Source: Acidimicrobiales bacterium
Lineage (GTDB): Bacteria; Actinomycetota; Acidimicrobiia; Acidimicrobiales; Aldehydirespiratoraceae
Direction: 5' to 3'
NCBI GenBank assembly: GCA_033344915.1
Contig: JAWPML010000001.1
Span: forward strand, 310,001 to 374,000
DNA: 64,000 nucleotides
In this document: in pieces, positions 1-7,749 of the stretch
How the letters are laid out: each line of letters begins with the position of its first letter
How positions within the stretch are numbered: position 1 is the first letter of the stretch
Position numbers and translations under genes: made by a program
The notes under the pieces: generated by a model
Databases searched by the model: none
What the model was told of the DNA's origin: nothing
The model's input: the letters and a program-made list of their open reading frames with translations, nothing else

Positions 1-420
1 CCACATGTTGGTCTCGGACTTGACCCGGGTGCCCTCGAGGCGGCTGACCCACTTCTGGTCGAAGACCGCATCCATCGCCACGATGCCCTCCATCTCCGAG
101 GAGATCGGGGCGAGATCCTTCTCCTCGAGCACGCCACAGGTGCGGGCGGCTTCGAGCGCGTTTGCGGAGATCGGATCCCAGCCACCGAAGACGATGTCGT
201 CCAGCGAGGCGAGGGGAGCGAAGTCCTTGATCAGGGGGTTTCGGCTCTCGTCGCGGGTGCCCAAGCGGATGTGCGCCATCTGGCTCACGGAGCCCAGGGG
301 AGCGGCGCCTTGTTGGCGGGCGGCGAGGACGCCGGCGATGAAGGTGGACGCCACGGCACCCATGCCGGGCGTGAGCACACCGAGCTTGCCGGTGGCGGGA
401 GCGATATCTCGTGCAGTCAT
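1..420 (-). CDS. ino1: Inositol-3-phosphate synthase (N-terminal 140 codons, runs off window)
   Basis: The enzyme converts glucose-6-phosphate to 1L-myo-inositol-1-phosphate, the first step towards phosphatidylinositol and mycothiol in actinobacteria. Translating the minus strand from ATG at 420 gives an open frame to the window edge. It contains a Rossmann-like N-terminus (KLGVLTPGMGAVASTFIAG, about residues 12-30) and the family stretch GTRDESRNPLIKDFAPLA followed by DDIVFGGWDPISANALEAA. Only the N-terminal part is visible, so the active-site lysines cannot be checked. It is divergent from a LysR gene across a gap of about 60 bases, which suggests possible regulation by that protein. A mycothiol-dependent enzyme at 30.4-31.5 kb fits a need for inositol. 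The family call is strong from motif similarity; the exact length is unknown. Confidence 0.85.
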   Translation of the reverse strand, partial: MTARDIAPATGKLGVLTPGMGAVASTFIAGVLAARQQGAAPLGSVSQMAHIRLGTRDESRNPLIKDFAPLASLDDIVFGGWDPISANALEAARTCGVLEEKDLAPISSEMEGIVAMDAVFDQKWVSRLEGTRVKSETNMW

Positions 421-449
421 GGGGATGACGATAAGGAGTTCTTGCAACC

Positions 450-478
450 TTGGATCGTTGATGAAGTAAGTCTAAACT
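450..478 (+). promoter_or_regulatory. Promoter of the LysR gene
   Basis: TTGGAT at 450-455 and TAAACT at 473-478 are separated by 17 bases, a good sigma-70-type pair. The -10 box ends three bases before GTG 482, so the transcript is leaderless or nearly so. The same 60-base gap must also hold the ino1 promoter on the other strand. Confidence 0.55.
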
Positions 479-481
479 ATC

Positions 482-1372
482 GTGCACGGGGTGCGCACCG
501 CCCTGCCCGACCTGTCGATTCGGCAACTCGAGTATCTGGTCGCCGTTGCCGACCACCCGACATGGGCGGCGGCCGCGGCCTCGGTCGGCGTGAGTGCGTC
601 GGCGCTGTCGCAGGGGCTGGCCGAGCTGGAGCGTCGGGTCGGCGTGCCGTTGTTCGACCGGGATGGGAGGCGTCGGGTGCTGCGGCCGGCGGCCGGGGAA
701 GTGCTGGCGCACGCCCGACAGGTCGTCGCGCTGACGAGAGACCTTGCGACGTGGGCCGACCGAGCCCGCACCGGCGCATCCGGTCGTGTCCGCATCGGGA
801 TGATCGACGCCGCGGCCGTCGGGCACTTCTCGGATCACCTCCGTTCCTTCCGCGCCGCCCATCCGGAGCTGGAGGTACTGCTCACGGTCGGGCCGTCTGG
901 GGAGATGCTGGACCACCTCGAAGCGGGTCGAGTCGACCTCGCGGTGTGCGTCGATCCGCGGGGGTCTCGTCGGGGCGTCGACGTACGGCCCCTGCTGACC
1001 GAAGACATCGCCGTGTACTCCCCGGACGGGCGCCGACCTCGCCGACCCGACACGTGGGGTCCGTGGGTCCTCTTCCCCGAGGGATCACACACCCGGGCGC
1101 TCATCAGCGACGCGCTCGAGGAGCTGGGAGCTCCGATGGATGTCGTCGCCGAGTCGCATCAGCCGGAGGTGCTGCGTTCGATGGTGGCGCTCGGACTGGG
1201 GTGGACGGTCCTTCCGGTGGTGCAGGCGGAGACGGGAACGGACGCGCTGGCGAATGGACGTGTCATCGCGTCGCGGGACCTCGTGGCCGCCACCCGCACC
1301 GGAGCCGCGACGGATCCCGCGGTCGCCCTGCTCCTGGATCGCCTCGCTGGCGAAGGTGGGACGGGACTCTGA
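482..1372 (+). CDS. LysR-family transcriptional regulator
   Basis: This is a 296-residue LysR-type regulator. The N-terminus has the classic winged helix (LSIRQLEYLVAVADHPTWAA, then ASVGVSASALSQGLAELERR and PLFDRDGRR, about residues 11-70). A linker and a periplasmic-binding-like effector domain follow (about 90-290, with GRVRIGMIDAAAVGHF). GTG at 482 is the longest start; GTG at 491 is an equally plausible start because the -10 box predicts a +1 near 485. LysR proteins usually control the divergent gene, so ino1 is the obvious candidate target, but this is inference from position only. The effector cannot be deduced. Confidence 0.85.
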   Translation: MHGVRTALPDLSIRQLEYLVAVADHPTWAAAAASVGVSASALSQGLAELERRVGVPLFDRDGRRRVLRPAAGEVLAHARQVVALTRDLATWADRARTGASGRVRIGMIDAAAVGHFSDHLRSFRAAHPELEVLLTVGPSGEMLDHLEAGRVDLAVCVDPRGSRRGVDVRPLLTEDIAVYSPDGRRPRRPDTWGPWVLFPEGSHTRALISDALEELGAPMDVVAESHQPEVLRSMVALGLGWTVLPVVQAETGTDALANGRVIASRDLVAATRTGAATDPAVALLLDRLAGEGGTGL

Positions 1373-1410
1373 CCCCGACGTCCCAACTGTCGGAGCGGGG
1401 CGCAGGGACG

Positions 1411-1442
1411 TAGAGTCCTCGGCGTTCGACGAGCATCCGGAG
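1411..1442 (+). promoter_or_regulatory. -10 box and ribosome-binding site of the first MaoC gene
   Basis: TAGAGT at 1411-1416 is a TANNNT -10 box with a predicted +1 near 1423. GGAG at 1439-1442 lies 7 bases before ATG 1450 but only 4 before GTG 1447, so the ATG is the better start. The leader would be about 27 bases, in contrast to the leaderless genes elsewhere in the window. Confidence 0.45.
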
Positions 1443-1449
1443 ATCGGTG

Positions 1450-1920
1450 ATGAGCAACGCAGCGAAGGCGTTCGAGGCCATGCAGGCCAGCGAGGGCAGG
1501 GACGAGGGCCACGGCGACTGGTTCGAGATCACGCAGGAGCAGATCGACCAGTTCGCCGATGTCACCCTCGACCATCAGTTCATCCACATCGACCCCGAGC
1601 GGGCGACGCCACTGTTCGGCGGCACGATCGCCCACGGGTTCCTGACCCTGTCGATGCTCGTCCACCTGACCGAGTCGATCGAGCAGGAACTCCCGCCCCT
1701 CGAGGGCGTGATGATGGGCATCAACTACGGCTTCGACAAGGTCCGCTTCCTCAACCCGGTCAACTCCGGCAAGCGGGTGCGGGCCCACAGCGTCATCAGC
1801 AAGGTGGAACTCAAGGGCGCGGCGATCAACAGCACGCGCACCATCACGGTCGAGATCGAGGGCGTCGAGAAGCCGGCCCTGATGGCCGAGTGGATCGGCC
1901 GGATCGTCTTCGACTCATGA
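1450..1920 (+). CDS. MaoC-like hotdog dehydratase (first copy)
   Basis: This 156-residue single-hotdog protein carries the R-hydratase signature: DHQFIHIDPERA at residues 41-52, with Asp41 and His46 as the likely catalytic pair, followed by FGGTIAHGFLTLSML. Enzymes of this type hydrate trans-2-enoyl-CoA to (R)-3-hydroxyacyl-CoA. ATG 1450 was chosen over GTG 1447 because of Shine-Dalgarno spacing. Its stop overlaps the ATG of the next gene (ATGA at 1917-1920), so the two are probably co-translated. A paralogue sits at 62.4 kb. The true acyl substrate is unknown. Confidence 0.85.
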   Translation: MSNAAKAFEAMQASEGRDEGHGDWFEITQEQIDQFADVTLDHQFIHIDPERATPLFGGTIAHGFLTLSMLVHLTESIEQELPPLEGVMMGINYGFDKVRFLNPVNSGKRVRAHSVISKVELKGAAINSTRTITVEIEGVEKPALMAEWIGRIVFDS

Positions 1921-2732
1921 ACGACTATCCGATCAAGGTCGGTTCGATGCTCTTCACGATGGTCGACCCTGAGGTCGGCCACGAGGTGGAGTACAACCGC
2001 TGGTACGAGCGCGATCACTTCTACGCCGGCTGCATGGTCGGCCCCTGGCTCTTCGCGGGCAAGCGTTGGGTCGCCACCAAGGAACTCAAGGACCTCCGCT
2101 TCCCGCGCGGCGACACCCCGGTCGCGAGTCCGGTCGAGGCCGGGTCCTACCTCGCCATCTACTGGGTGCTCGAGGGCAAGCACGAGGAGCACTTCAGCTG
2201 GGCCGGCGAGCAGGTGGTGTGGCTCTACACCAACGATCGCGGCTTCATGCAGCGCAAACACGCCCATACCGTGCTGCTCAAGCAACCGACCTCGTTCGCC
2301 CGGGAGGACCACACCGTCCCGATCGAGCTGGCCCTCGATCACCCGTACAAGGGTCTCGCGGTCGTCGCGGTCGATCCGGCCGACGGCGTCGACGAAGCGG
2401 ACCTCGTGGCCCATCTCGAATCGACCTCGCTGCCCGCCCTCATGGGTGATGCCGACAGTGGTTCGGGCGTGGCCAACATGGTGACGTGGCACTACCAGGC
2501 GCCCGGCGCCGGAGACACCGATCAGGCGCCGATGGACCTGGGGATGCCTCCCGGTCCGACCTCGCGGCAGGTGCAGCTGTTCTTCCTCGACGACGAGCCG
2601 ACGGCCGTGTGGGATCGCTTCCACGCCTACGCCGACGAGATCGCCGCGAGCGGCAAGGGCGAGGTCGTCTTCGCGGCGCCGTTCCTGCCGACCATCGTGG
2701 GCACGGACACCTACACCGACCAACTCTGGTGA
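1917..2732 (+). CDS. Unknown protein, possibly a dimeric alpha/beta-barrel fold
   Basis: This 271-residue protein starts inside the stop of the MaoC gene (ATGA). The stretch EVEYNRWYERDHFYAGCMVG near residues 21-40 resembles the YNRWY-xxHxP pattern of EthD/Dabb-type dimeric ferredoxin-like barrels. A second similar half may follow around residues 130-270 (KGLAVVAVDPADG, later RQVQLFFLDDEP). No signal peptide, membrane segment or catalytic motif of a known enzyme is evident. Coupling to a hydratase and an S33 hydrolase suggests a role in degrading an organic substrate, but this is only context. I do not recognise a specific family. Confidence 0.6.
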   Translation: MNDYPIKVGSMLFTMVDPEVGHEVEYNRWYERDHFYAGCMVGPWLFAGKRWVATKELKDLRFPRGDTPVASPVEAGSYLAIYWVLEGKHEEHFSWAGEQVVWLYTNDRGFMQRKHAHTVLLKQPTSFAREDHTVPIELALDHPYKGLAVVAVDPADGVDEADLVAHLESTSLPALMGDADSGSGVANMVTWHYQAPGAGDTDQAPMDLGMPPGPTSRQVQLFFLDDEPTAVWDRFHAYADEIAASGKGEVVFAAPFLPTIVGTDTYTDQLW

Positions 2733-4255
2733 TCGGACGGGTCGCCGCCACGGCGTTGGCGGTGGCCCTCCTCACCTCGGCCTGCGGCACCGACGAGGCG
2801 TCGGAACCGCCGCCGCTCGTCACCTCGTCGACCGCGACCGGTTCGGCGACGGCACCGCGCGCGTCCACCTCGATCGCCCAGGTCGACTGCCCCGACGATC
2901 TGCGCCGCTCGGACGGGCTGGCGCTCGCGTGCGGGCTGGTCACGGTTCCGATCGACCGGGACGACGGCGAGGACGGTTCGACCCGGATCACCGTCGCGAC
3001 ACTCGCCGGCTACGACACCGGGTTCGAGACGCCGCTCGCCGTCCTGCAGGGCGGACCGGGCGGGGCGAGCTCGGACTTCGGCGCGTGGTTCCCCCAGCAG
3101 CCCTTCACCCAGGTGTTCATCGACCAACGCGGCGTCGGGTTCGCCGGGCCCGACTTCGACTGTCCGGAAATCGTCGACGCCCTGCCGCGGATCCTCTCCA
3201 GCTCCTACGACGCCGCGGCCGTGCTGTCCGAGGAGGCCTACGACGACTGCGCCCGCCGCCTCGACCAGGATCTCGTGCTGCAGCACACCGAGTCCGAGAC
3301 CCACGCCGGCGATGTGGTCGACACGATGACGGCGTTGGGATACGACCGCTGGGTCGTCTACGGCGTCAGCTATGGCTCCACGATCGGCCTCGAGCTGCTT
3401 CGGGACGAACCGGAGGGCATGGCCGGGGTGATCCTCGACGGGGTGTATCCACCCCAGCTCGACACCGATGCCGCCATCGTCGCGTCCGCCACTCGTGCGC
3501 TCGACGTGCTCGACGAGGCGTGCGCGGCCGAGACGGTGTGCCGGCAGTACCTCGCCGACGGGTCCGTGCGGAGCACGCTCGAGCGGGTCATGGTGGAGTT
3601 GGACGAGCGTCCGATGACCGTGTCGCTCGGCGGCAACCGGGTGGGGCTCGCCCAGGACGTCGAGCTCGTGCTCGACGGCGGGCGGGCGGCCGAGCTGATC
3701 TTCCCGCTCATGTACCAGGAGGCCTGGCTGCGCTACATCCCGGCGATCGTCGGCGGGTTGGATGATCGTGACGAGTCCTCGGCCCGGTGGCTCGGCGAGA
3801 CCGGCGTGCGCGTCTTTCTCAGCTCCGCCCTCGCCAACGACGAGGGCACCTACTTCGCGGTGCAGTGCCACGACCGCCTGCCGTTCACGGACGGGCCGGG
3901 ACAGGTCGACGACCCGTTCGCGGCGGCCGTCGCCGCGGCCCCGCTCGCGGACATGTGTCGGGAGTGGGAGCGCGACGAGGCTCCGCCGTTGGCCCACGCG
4001 CCGGTCGTGTCCGACATCTCGACGCTCCTGTTGAGCGGCACCTTCGACCCGATCACGCCGCCGGACCACGCCGCGATGGCGGCCGAGACGCTCACCAACG
4101 CGACGACCGTCGTCCAGGACGGGCGCGGCCACGGCATCTGGGCCGGCGACTCCTGCATCGCCCAGATCGTCCAGCAGTTCGTCGCCGATCCGGCTCGGAC
4201 GCTCGATACGTCGTGCGCGGAATCGGGAGTCGACGTCGAATGGGCACGCCCCTGA
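2729..4255 (+). CDS. Secreted S33-family peptidase / TAP-like alpha/beta hydrolase lipoprotein
   Basis: GTG 2729 overlaps the preceding stop (GTGA), giving 508 residues. The N-terminus is a lipoprotein signal: a short hydrophobic stretch ending LLTSAC with Cys19 as the lipidation site, then a Ser/Thr/Ala-rich linker. The catalytic domain shows the proline-iminopeptidase oxyanion loop LQGGPGGASSD, the nucleophile elbow GVSYGS (Ser214), the acid in SGTFDPITPP (Asp440) and the histidine in GRGHGIWAG (His468). A TAP-like C-terminal region is present, as in streptomycete tripeptidyl aminopeptidases. It probably acts outside the membrane, cutting short peptides or hydrolysing esters. All triad residues are present. 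Confidence 0.85.
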   Translation: MIGRVAATALAVALLTSACGTDEASEPPPLVTSSTATGSATAPRASTSIAQVDCPDDLRRSDGLALACGLVTVPIDRDDGEDGSTRITVATLAGYDTGFETPLAVLQGGPGGASSDFGAWFPQQPFTQVFIDQRGVGFAGPDFDCPEIVDALPRILSSSYDAAAVLSEEAYDDCARRLDQDLVLQHTESETHAGDVVDTMTALGYDRWVVYGVSYGSTIGLELLRDEPEGMAGVILDGVYPPQLDTDAAIVASATRALDVLDEACAAETVCRQYLADGSVRSTLERVMVELDERPMTVSLGGNRVGLAQDVELVLDGGRAAELIFPLMYQEAWLRYIPAIVGGLDDRDESSARWLGETGVRVFLSSALANDEGTYFAVQCHDRLPFTDGPGQVDDPFAAAVAAAPLADMCREWERDEAPPLAHAPVVSDISTLLLSGTFDPITPPDHAAMAAETLTNATTVVQDGRGHGIWAGDSCIAQIVQQFVADPARTLDTSCAESGVDVEWARP

Positions 4256-4275
4256 TGGCGTGGCAGGATCCCGGC

Positions 4276-5064
4276 ATGATTCTCGAAGGAAAGACCGTGA
4301 TGGTCATCGGTGTCGGCCCCGGCCTGGGCATGTCCTGCGCGGCAGCCGCGCACCGCGACGGCGCTCAGGTCGTGGTCGTCGCCCGGAACGAGGAACGACT
4401 CGCCGCGATCGCCGCCGAACTCGACCCGAGCGGGGAGCGTGTCGTACCCGCCGCGGCGGACATCATGGATCCGGCGAGTCTCGAGGCGGCGGTGGCCACC
4501 GCCACCGAGCGCTTCGGCGGGCTCGACGCGGTGATCAATGTGGCTGCGCTCGACACCGCCCACGCTCCGTTCGAGGCGCTGGACGACGCCACCCTGCTCA
4601 AGAACCTCGAGGTCAACGTCCTGGGTGCGGTCCATGTCGTGCGAGCCGTGACCCCGGCATTCGAGGCGCGTGGAGGTGGATCGGTCGTGCTGATCGGATC
4701 GCAGGCGTCGCTGAAGCCGGTGCCCGCGATTCCCCAGTCCGCCTACGCGGCCGCCAAGTCGGCCCTGCTCGCGATGGCCCGCGACATGGCCAGCGAGTTG
4801 GGCCCGAAGGGCATCCGGGTCAACACCGTGGTGCCGACGTGGATGTGGGGCCCGAACGTGCAGATGTACTGCGAGTGGCAGGCGGGTGAGCGGGGCATCA
4901 CCGCCGAGGAGGTGCGCGACGAGATCGCGCAGACCATGGCGCTGCGGGCCATGCCGACCGATGCCGACGTCGCCGAGTCGGCCGTGTTCTTCGCGAGCGA
5001 CCGGGCCGCGATGATCACCGGTCAACGGCTCCTCGTGAACGCCGGTGAGTTCTACGACACGTGA
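4276..5064 (+). CDS. Short-chain dehydrogenase/reductase
   Basis: This is a 262-residue classical SDR. It has the cofactor motif VIGVGPGLG near residues 11-19, NVAALD in place of the usual NNAG, and the catalytic Tyr157 and Lys161 in SAYAAAKSALL. ARNEER after the second beta strand suggests NADP(H) preference. ATG 4276 is 20 bases after the S33 gene and was chosen over upstream in-frame codons because it starts right at the first beta strand. The substrate is unknown; its place after a hydratase gene suggests a hydroxyacyl or alcohol intermediate. Confidence 0.85.
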   Translation: MILEGKTVMVIGVGPGLGMSCAAAAHRDGAQVVVVARNEERLAAIAAELDPSGERVVPAAADIMDPASLEAAVATATERFGGLDAVINVAALDTAHAPFEALDDATLLKNLEVNVLGAVHVVRAVTPAFEARGGGSVVLIGSQASLKPVPAIPQSAYAAAKSALLAMARDMASELGPKGIRVNTVVPTWMWGPNVQMYCEWQAGERGITAEEVRDEIAQTMALRAMPTDADVAESAVFFASDRAAMITGQRLLVNAGEFYDT

Positions 5065-5068
5065 GCAC

Positions 5069-5674
5069 GTGACGGATTCGGTGCCGGTCGTGCCGGCGGC
5101 GTCGGTGTTGATCGTCGACGATCGCCCGGATCTGCACGTCGTGATCGGCAAGCGTCGGCCCGGGTCGGTCTTCGTGGGCGGGCTGATCGTGTTCCCCGGC
5201 GGCGGCGTGGATCCCGCCGACGGCGAGGCGCCGGCCCTTCACCGGGTGCCCGGCGCGTCCGTCCCCGACATGGACCCGCGCGCCGGCGCGGCCTTTCTCC
5301 ATGCGGCGATACGCGAGACGGAGGAGGAGGTCGGCCTCGACATCGCCGGCGCGGGCCCGGTCGATCACGGCGACTTCCCCCATGTCGGGCACTGGATCAC
5401 GCCTCCCGGCTCGCCCCGGCGGTACGACACGCACTTCTTCCTCGCCCGCTACATGGGCGGTGCCGTGGTCCCCGACGGCATCGAACTGACCGACGCGTGG
5501 TGGGAACGGCCCGGCGATGCGCTGCGACGGATCGAAGCGGGTGACCTCGAGGCCATCGCCCCGACGATCGCGTTTCTCGAGGCATTGTCCGAATATCGCA
5601 ACGTGGCCGACGCATTTTCGCGTCGCGGTCGTGGAAAACGTCGCGGCAATAGCAACGGTTGGACGCATCTGTGA
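5069..5674 (+). CDS. NUDIX hydrolase (NUDT19/CoA-pyrophosphatase-like)
   Basis: About 201 residues from GTG 5069; GTG 5045 would overlap the SDR gene and add eight residues. The NUDIX box is present as FPGGGVDPADG followed, after an insertion of about 25 residues, by RETEEEVGLDI, which supplies the metal-binding glutamates. The insertion between the first Gly and the RE-EE core resembles NUDT7/NUDT19-type acyl-CoA diphosphatases, fitting a CoA-metabolism neighbourhood. The C-terminus has an odd basic tail (SRRGRGKRRGNSNG). Substrate specificity cannot be read from the sequence. Confidence 0.8.
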   Translation: MTDSVPVVPAASVLIVDDRPDLHVVIGKRRPGSVFVGGLIVFPGGGVDPADGEAPALHRVPGASVPDMDPRAGAAFLHAAIRETEEEVGLDIAGAGPVDHGDFPHVGHWITPPGSPRRYDTHFFLARYMGGAVVPDGIELTDAWWERPGDALRRIEAGDLEAIAPTIAFLEALSEYRNVADAFSRRGRGKRRGNSNGWTHL

Positions 5675-5750
5675 ACCCATTGTCCCCAGAAGTTTGCTGT
5701 TCGGTTGCAGTTTGTTTGCTTCTCGGCGGGAAAGTTGTGGATCCTTCGAC

Positions 5751-5756
5751 TAAGGT
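5751..5756 (+). promoter_or_regulatory. -10 box of a short structured transcript
   Basis: TAAGGT is a strong actinobacterial-style TANNNT -10 element, predicting a +1 near 5763, just where the folded region begins. No convincing -35 box is seen 16-18 bases upstream. Confidence 0.45.
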
Positions 5757-5759
5757 CGT

Positions 5760-5885
5760 CCGTGGGTTGGATGTCGCACGGAAGCAGGGCCGAGCGGCGT
5801 CGATCCGGGAACGCAAGTTCCCGTCCCCCTCCAGGGAAACTGGGGCCCGGTCGACGGCATCCGCCGGCCGGGCCCGAGCCTTTTT
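5760..5885 (+). ncRNA. Unidentified structured RNA leader / candidate riboswitch upstream of the channel gene
   Basis: Four hairpins follow one another. CCGTG/CACGG pairs 5760-5764 with 5777-5781. A 7-bp stem CGGGAAC/GTTCCCG (5806-5812 with 5817-5823) is closed by a GCAA tetraloop of the GNRA class. CCAG/CTGG pairs 5831-5834 with 5840-5843. A long GC hairpin spans 5843-5875 and leads to TTTTT at 5881. The third and fourth hairpins share bases 5843-5845, so they look mutually exclusive, as in an attenuator. I compared it with SRP, T-box, TPP, SAM-IV, c-di-GMP, fluoride and 6C motifs from memory and found no match. It may control the aquaporin-type gene starting 30 bases downstream, or be a free small RNA. 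Confidence 0.5.
5843..5885 (+). terminator. Rho-independent terminator-like hairpin
   Basis: GGGCCCGG (5843-5850) pairs with CCGGGCCC (5868-5875). An inner CGGC/GCCG stem is closed by an ATCC loop. Five T residues start at 5881. It lies before, not after, the channel gene, which suggests attenuation or the end of a small RNA. Confidence 0.6.
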
Positions 5886-5914
5886 CGTGACGCTTCTCGA
5901 CCTCAGGACGAGCC

Positions 5915-6568
5915 ATGACTGATCTCCCGCGGCGCCTCCTGGCCGAGTTCGTCGGCACCGCCTTCCTGCTCGCCGGGGTGATCGGTTCGGGCATCATGGC
6001 GACGAACCTGACGGACGACGTCGGGCTCCAGTTGCTCGCCAACGCGGCCGCGACCGCCGGCGTGCTCTACATGCTCATCCTCGCCTTCGGTCCGGTGAGC
6101 GGCGCTCATGTCAACCCGGCGGTCACGATCGCTGACGCATGGCTCGGCAATCGCCCGTGGTCCGACGTCGGGCCGTACATCGTCACGCAGATCGCGGGCG
6201 GGGCGGTCGGCGTGATCCTCGCGAATCTGATGTTCGAGCTCGATGCGATCTCGATCAGTGAGAAGACCCGCGACGGCTACGGGCAGTACATCGGCGAGGT
6301 CGTGGCGACCTTCGGGCTCGTCCTGCTCATCTTCGCCCTGGTGCGCAGCGGCCGTGACCATCTCGCGGCCGGTGCCGTCGCCGCCTACATCGGGGGCGCC
6401 TACTGGTTCACCTCGTCGACCTCGTTCGCGAACCCCGCGGTCTCGGTCACCCGCACGCTGTCGGACACCTTCGCCGGCATCGAACCGGCGTCGGCGCCGA
6501 TGTTCGTCGTCCTCCAGCTGGCCGGAATGGCCTTGGCCGTGGCGGTGGCGCGAGTCTTGTACCCGTGA
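5915..6568 (+). CDS. MIP-family channel (aquaporin / metalloid-channel type)
   Basis: This 217-residue membrane protein has six hydrophobic segments and two half-helix pore motifs. The first is complete (HVNPAVT, Asn67) and the second is FANPAVSVTRTLSDTFAGI (Asn173). The serine-rich second loop and TLSDTFAGI resemble channels found in arsenic-resistance operons rather than classical water channels. It may therefore pass arsenite, glycerol or other small neutral solutes; no ars gene is nearby to support arsenic. The stop overlaps the GTG of the next gene (GTGA). Expression is probably governed by the structured leader upstream. Confidence 0.85.
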   Translation: MTDLPRRLLAEFVGTAFLLAGVIGSGIMATNLTDDVGLQLLANAAATAGVLYMLILAFGPVSGAHVNPAVTIADAWLGNRPWSDVGPYIVTQIAGGAVGVILANLMFELDAISISEKTRDGYGQYIGEVVATFGLVLLIFALVRSGRDHLAAGAVAAYIGGAYWFTSSTSFANPAVSVTRTLSDTFAGIEPASAPMFVVLQLAGMALAVAVARVLYP

Positions 6569-7749
6569 CTGCCACCGATTCCGCGCCCGACCTCTTCGAC
6601 CGCTTCGAGGTCATCGACGTCGACACCCATGTCACCGAGCCCCCGGACGTCTGGACGGCCCGCACGCCGAGCTCCATGCACGACCGTGTGCCCCACATCG
6701 AACGAATCGACGGGCAGGACGTCTGGATGTGCGACGGCGATCGGCTCGGCCAGCCCGGGTACTACTCGATGGCGGGCTACGACGGCCTCATGCCGCTGAA
6801 CGTGCCGGACACCTTCGACGACATCCACCCGGCCATGTACGACAGTCACGAGCGGCTGAAGTTCATGGACGCACAGGGCATCCGAGCCCAGGTCCTCTAT
6901 CCCAATGTCGGCGGGTTCGGGAACGCCTACTTCATGCAAATGGGCGACCGCGATGTGGTCGAGACCTGCGTGCGGGCGTTCAACGACTGGATCACGGACT
7001 GGACCTCGGCGGACCCGAACCGACTGATCGGCGTGACGGCGGTGCCGTTCTGGGATCTCGAGTTCGCGGTCGCCGAGATCGAGCGCGGCGTGGAGGCCGG
7101 CCACAAGGCGATCAATTTCTGCAACCAGCCCCAGGACCACGGGATGCCGGCGCTCGCCCACACCCATTGGGATCCGATCTGGGCCGCCGCCCAGGACGCC
7201 GGCGTCTCGGTCAGCTTCCACGTCGGCGGTGGCTCCATGGGCACCCAGTTCCAGGACACCGCCGAGATGGGGTGGATGACCAACTTCGCCAAGGTCTCGT
7301 CGCTGATCTTCCTCGACAACATGCGCTGCGTCGCTGACCTGATCTTCGGTGGCGTCTGCCACCGGTTCCCGGACCTGAAGCTCGTCTCGGTCGAGTCCGG
7401 TGCGGGCTGGATCCCCGGGGCGATGGAGTCGTTCGACTGGCAGTGGCAGAACGGCGGCGTGCGCATCGAGCACCCCGACTACGAGCTCCTGCCGTCGGAG
7501 TACTTCGCTCGGCAGATCTACGGATGCTTCTGGTTCGAGCAGGCGGCGGCGCGGTTCGCGATCGACCGCTTCCCCGACAACATCCTCTACGAGACCGACT
7601 ATCCGCACCCGACGTGTCAGCACCCGGGCCCGGCGACGCCCGCCCAGTACCCGCGGGACTACGCGACCGGCGCGCTGTCGTCACTCGACGACGCCACGCT
7701 CCAGAAGGTCCTGCACGACACCGCCGCGTCGATCTACGGACTCGACTAG
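6565..7749 (+). CDS. Amidohydrolase-2 family metal-dependent hydrolase/decarboxylase
   Basis: This 394-residue TIM-barrel protein is of the ACMSD/amidohydrolase-2 type. The N-terminal metal motif appears as VIDVDTHVTEPPDVW (His22). Later family signatures are SVSFHVGGGS near residue 215, the barrel segment SVESGAGWIPGAMES, and the C-terminal aspartate in YETDYPHP. Close relatives include many uncharacterised actinobacterial hydrolases acting on aromatic or cyclic acids. It is translationally coupled to the channel gene, hinting at uptake plus breakdown of one substrate. Its last four bases overlap those of the converging M20 gene. A paralogue is at 10.7 kb. Confidence 0.8.
   Translation: MTATDSAPDLFDRFEVIDVDTHVTEPPDVWTARTPSSMHDRVPHIERIDGQDVWMCDGDRLGQPGYYSMAGYDGLMPLNVPDTFDDIHPAMYDSHERLKFMDAQGIRAQVLYPNVGGFGNAYFMQMGDRDVVETCVRAFNDWITDWTSADPNRLIGVTAVPFWDLEFAVAEIERGVEAGHKAINFCNQPQDHGMPALAHTHWDPIWAAAQDAGVSVSFHVGGGSMGTQFQDTAEMGWMTNFAKVSSLIFLDNMRCVADLIFGGVCHRFPDLKLVSVESGAGWIPGAMESFDWQWQNGGVRIEHPDYELLPSEYFARQIYGCFWFEQAAARFAIDRFPDNILYETDYPHPTCQHPGPATPAQYPRDYATGALSSLDDATLQKVLHDTAASIYGLD

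Noticed and set aside
5760-5885. Signal-recognition-particle RNA as identity of the structured leader
   Set aside because: The stretch CACGGAAGCAGGGCC looked faintly like the conserved GGAAGNAGCA loop, but the symmetric internal loops of helix 8 cannot be formed.
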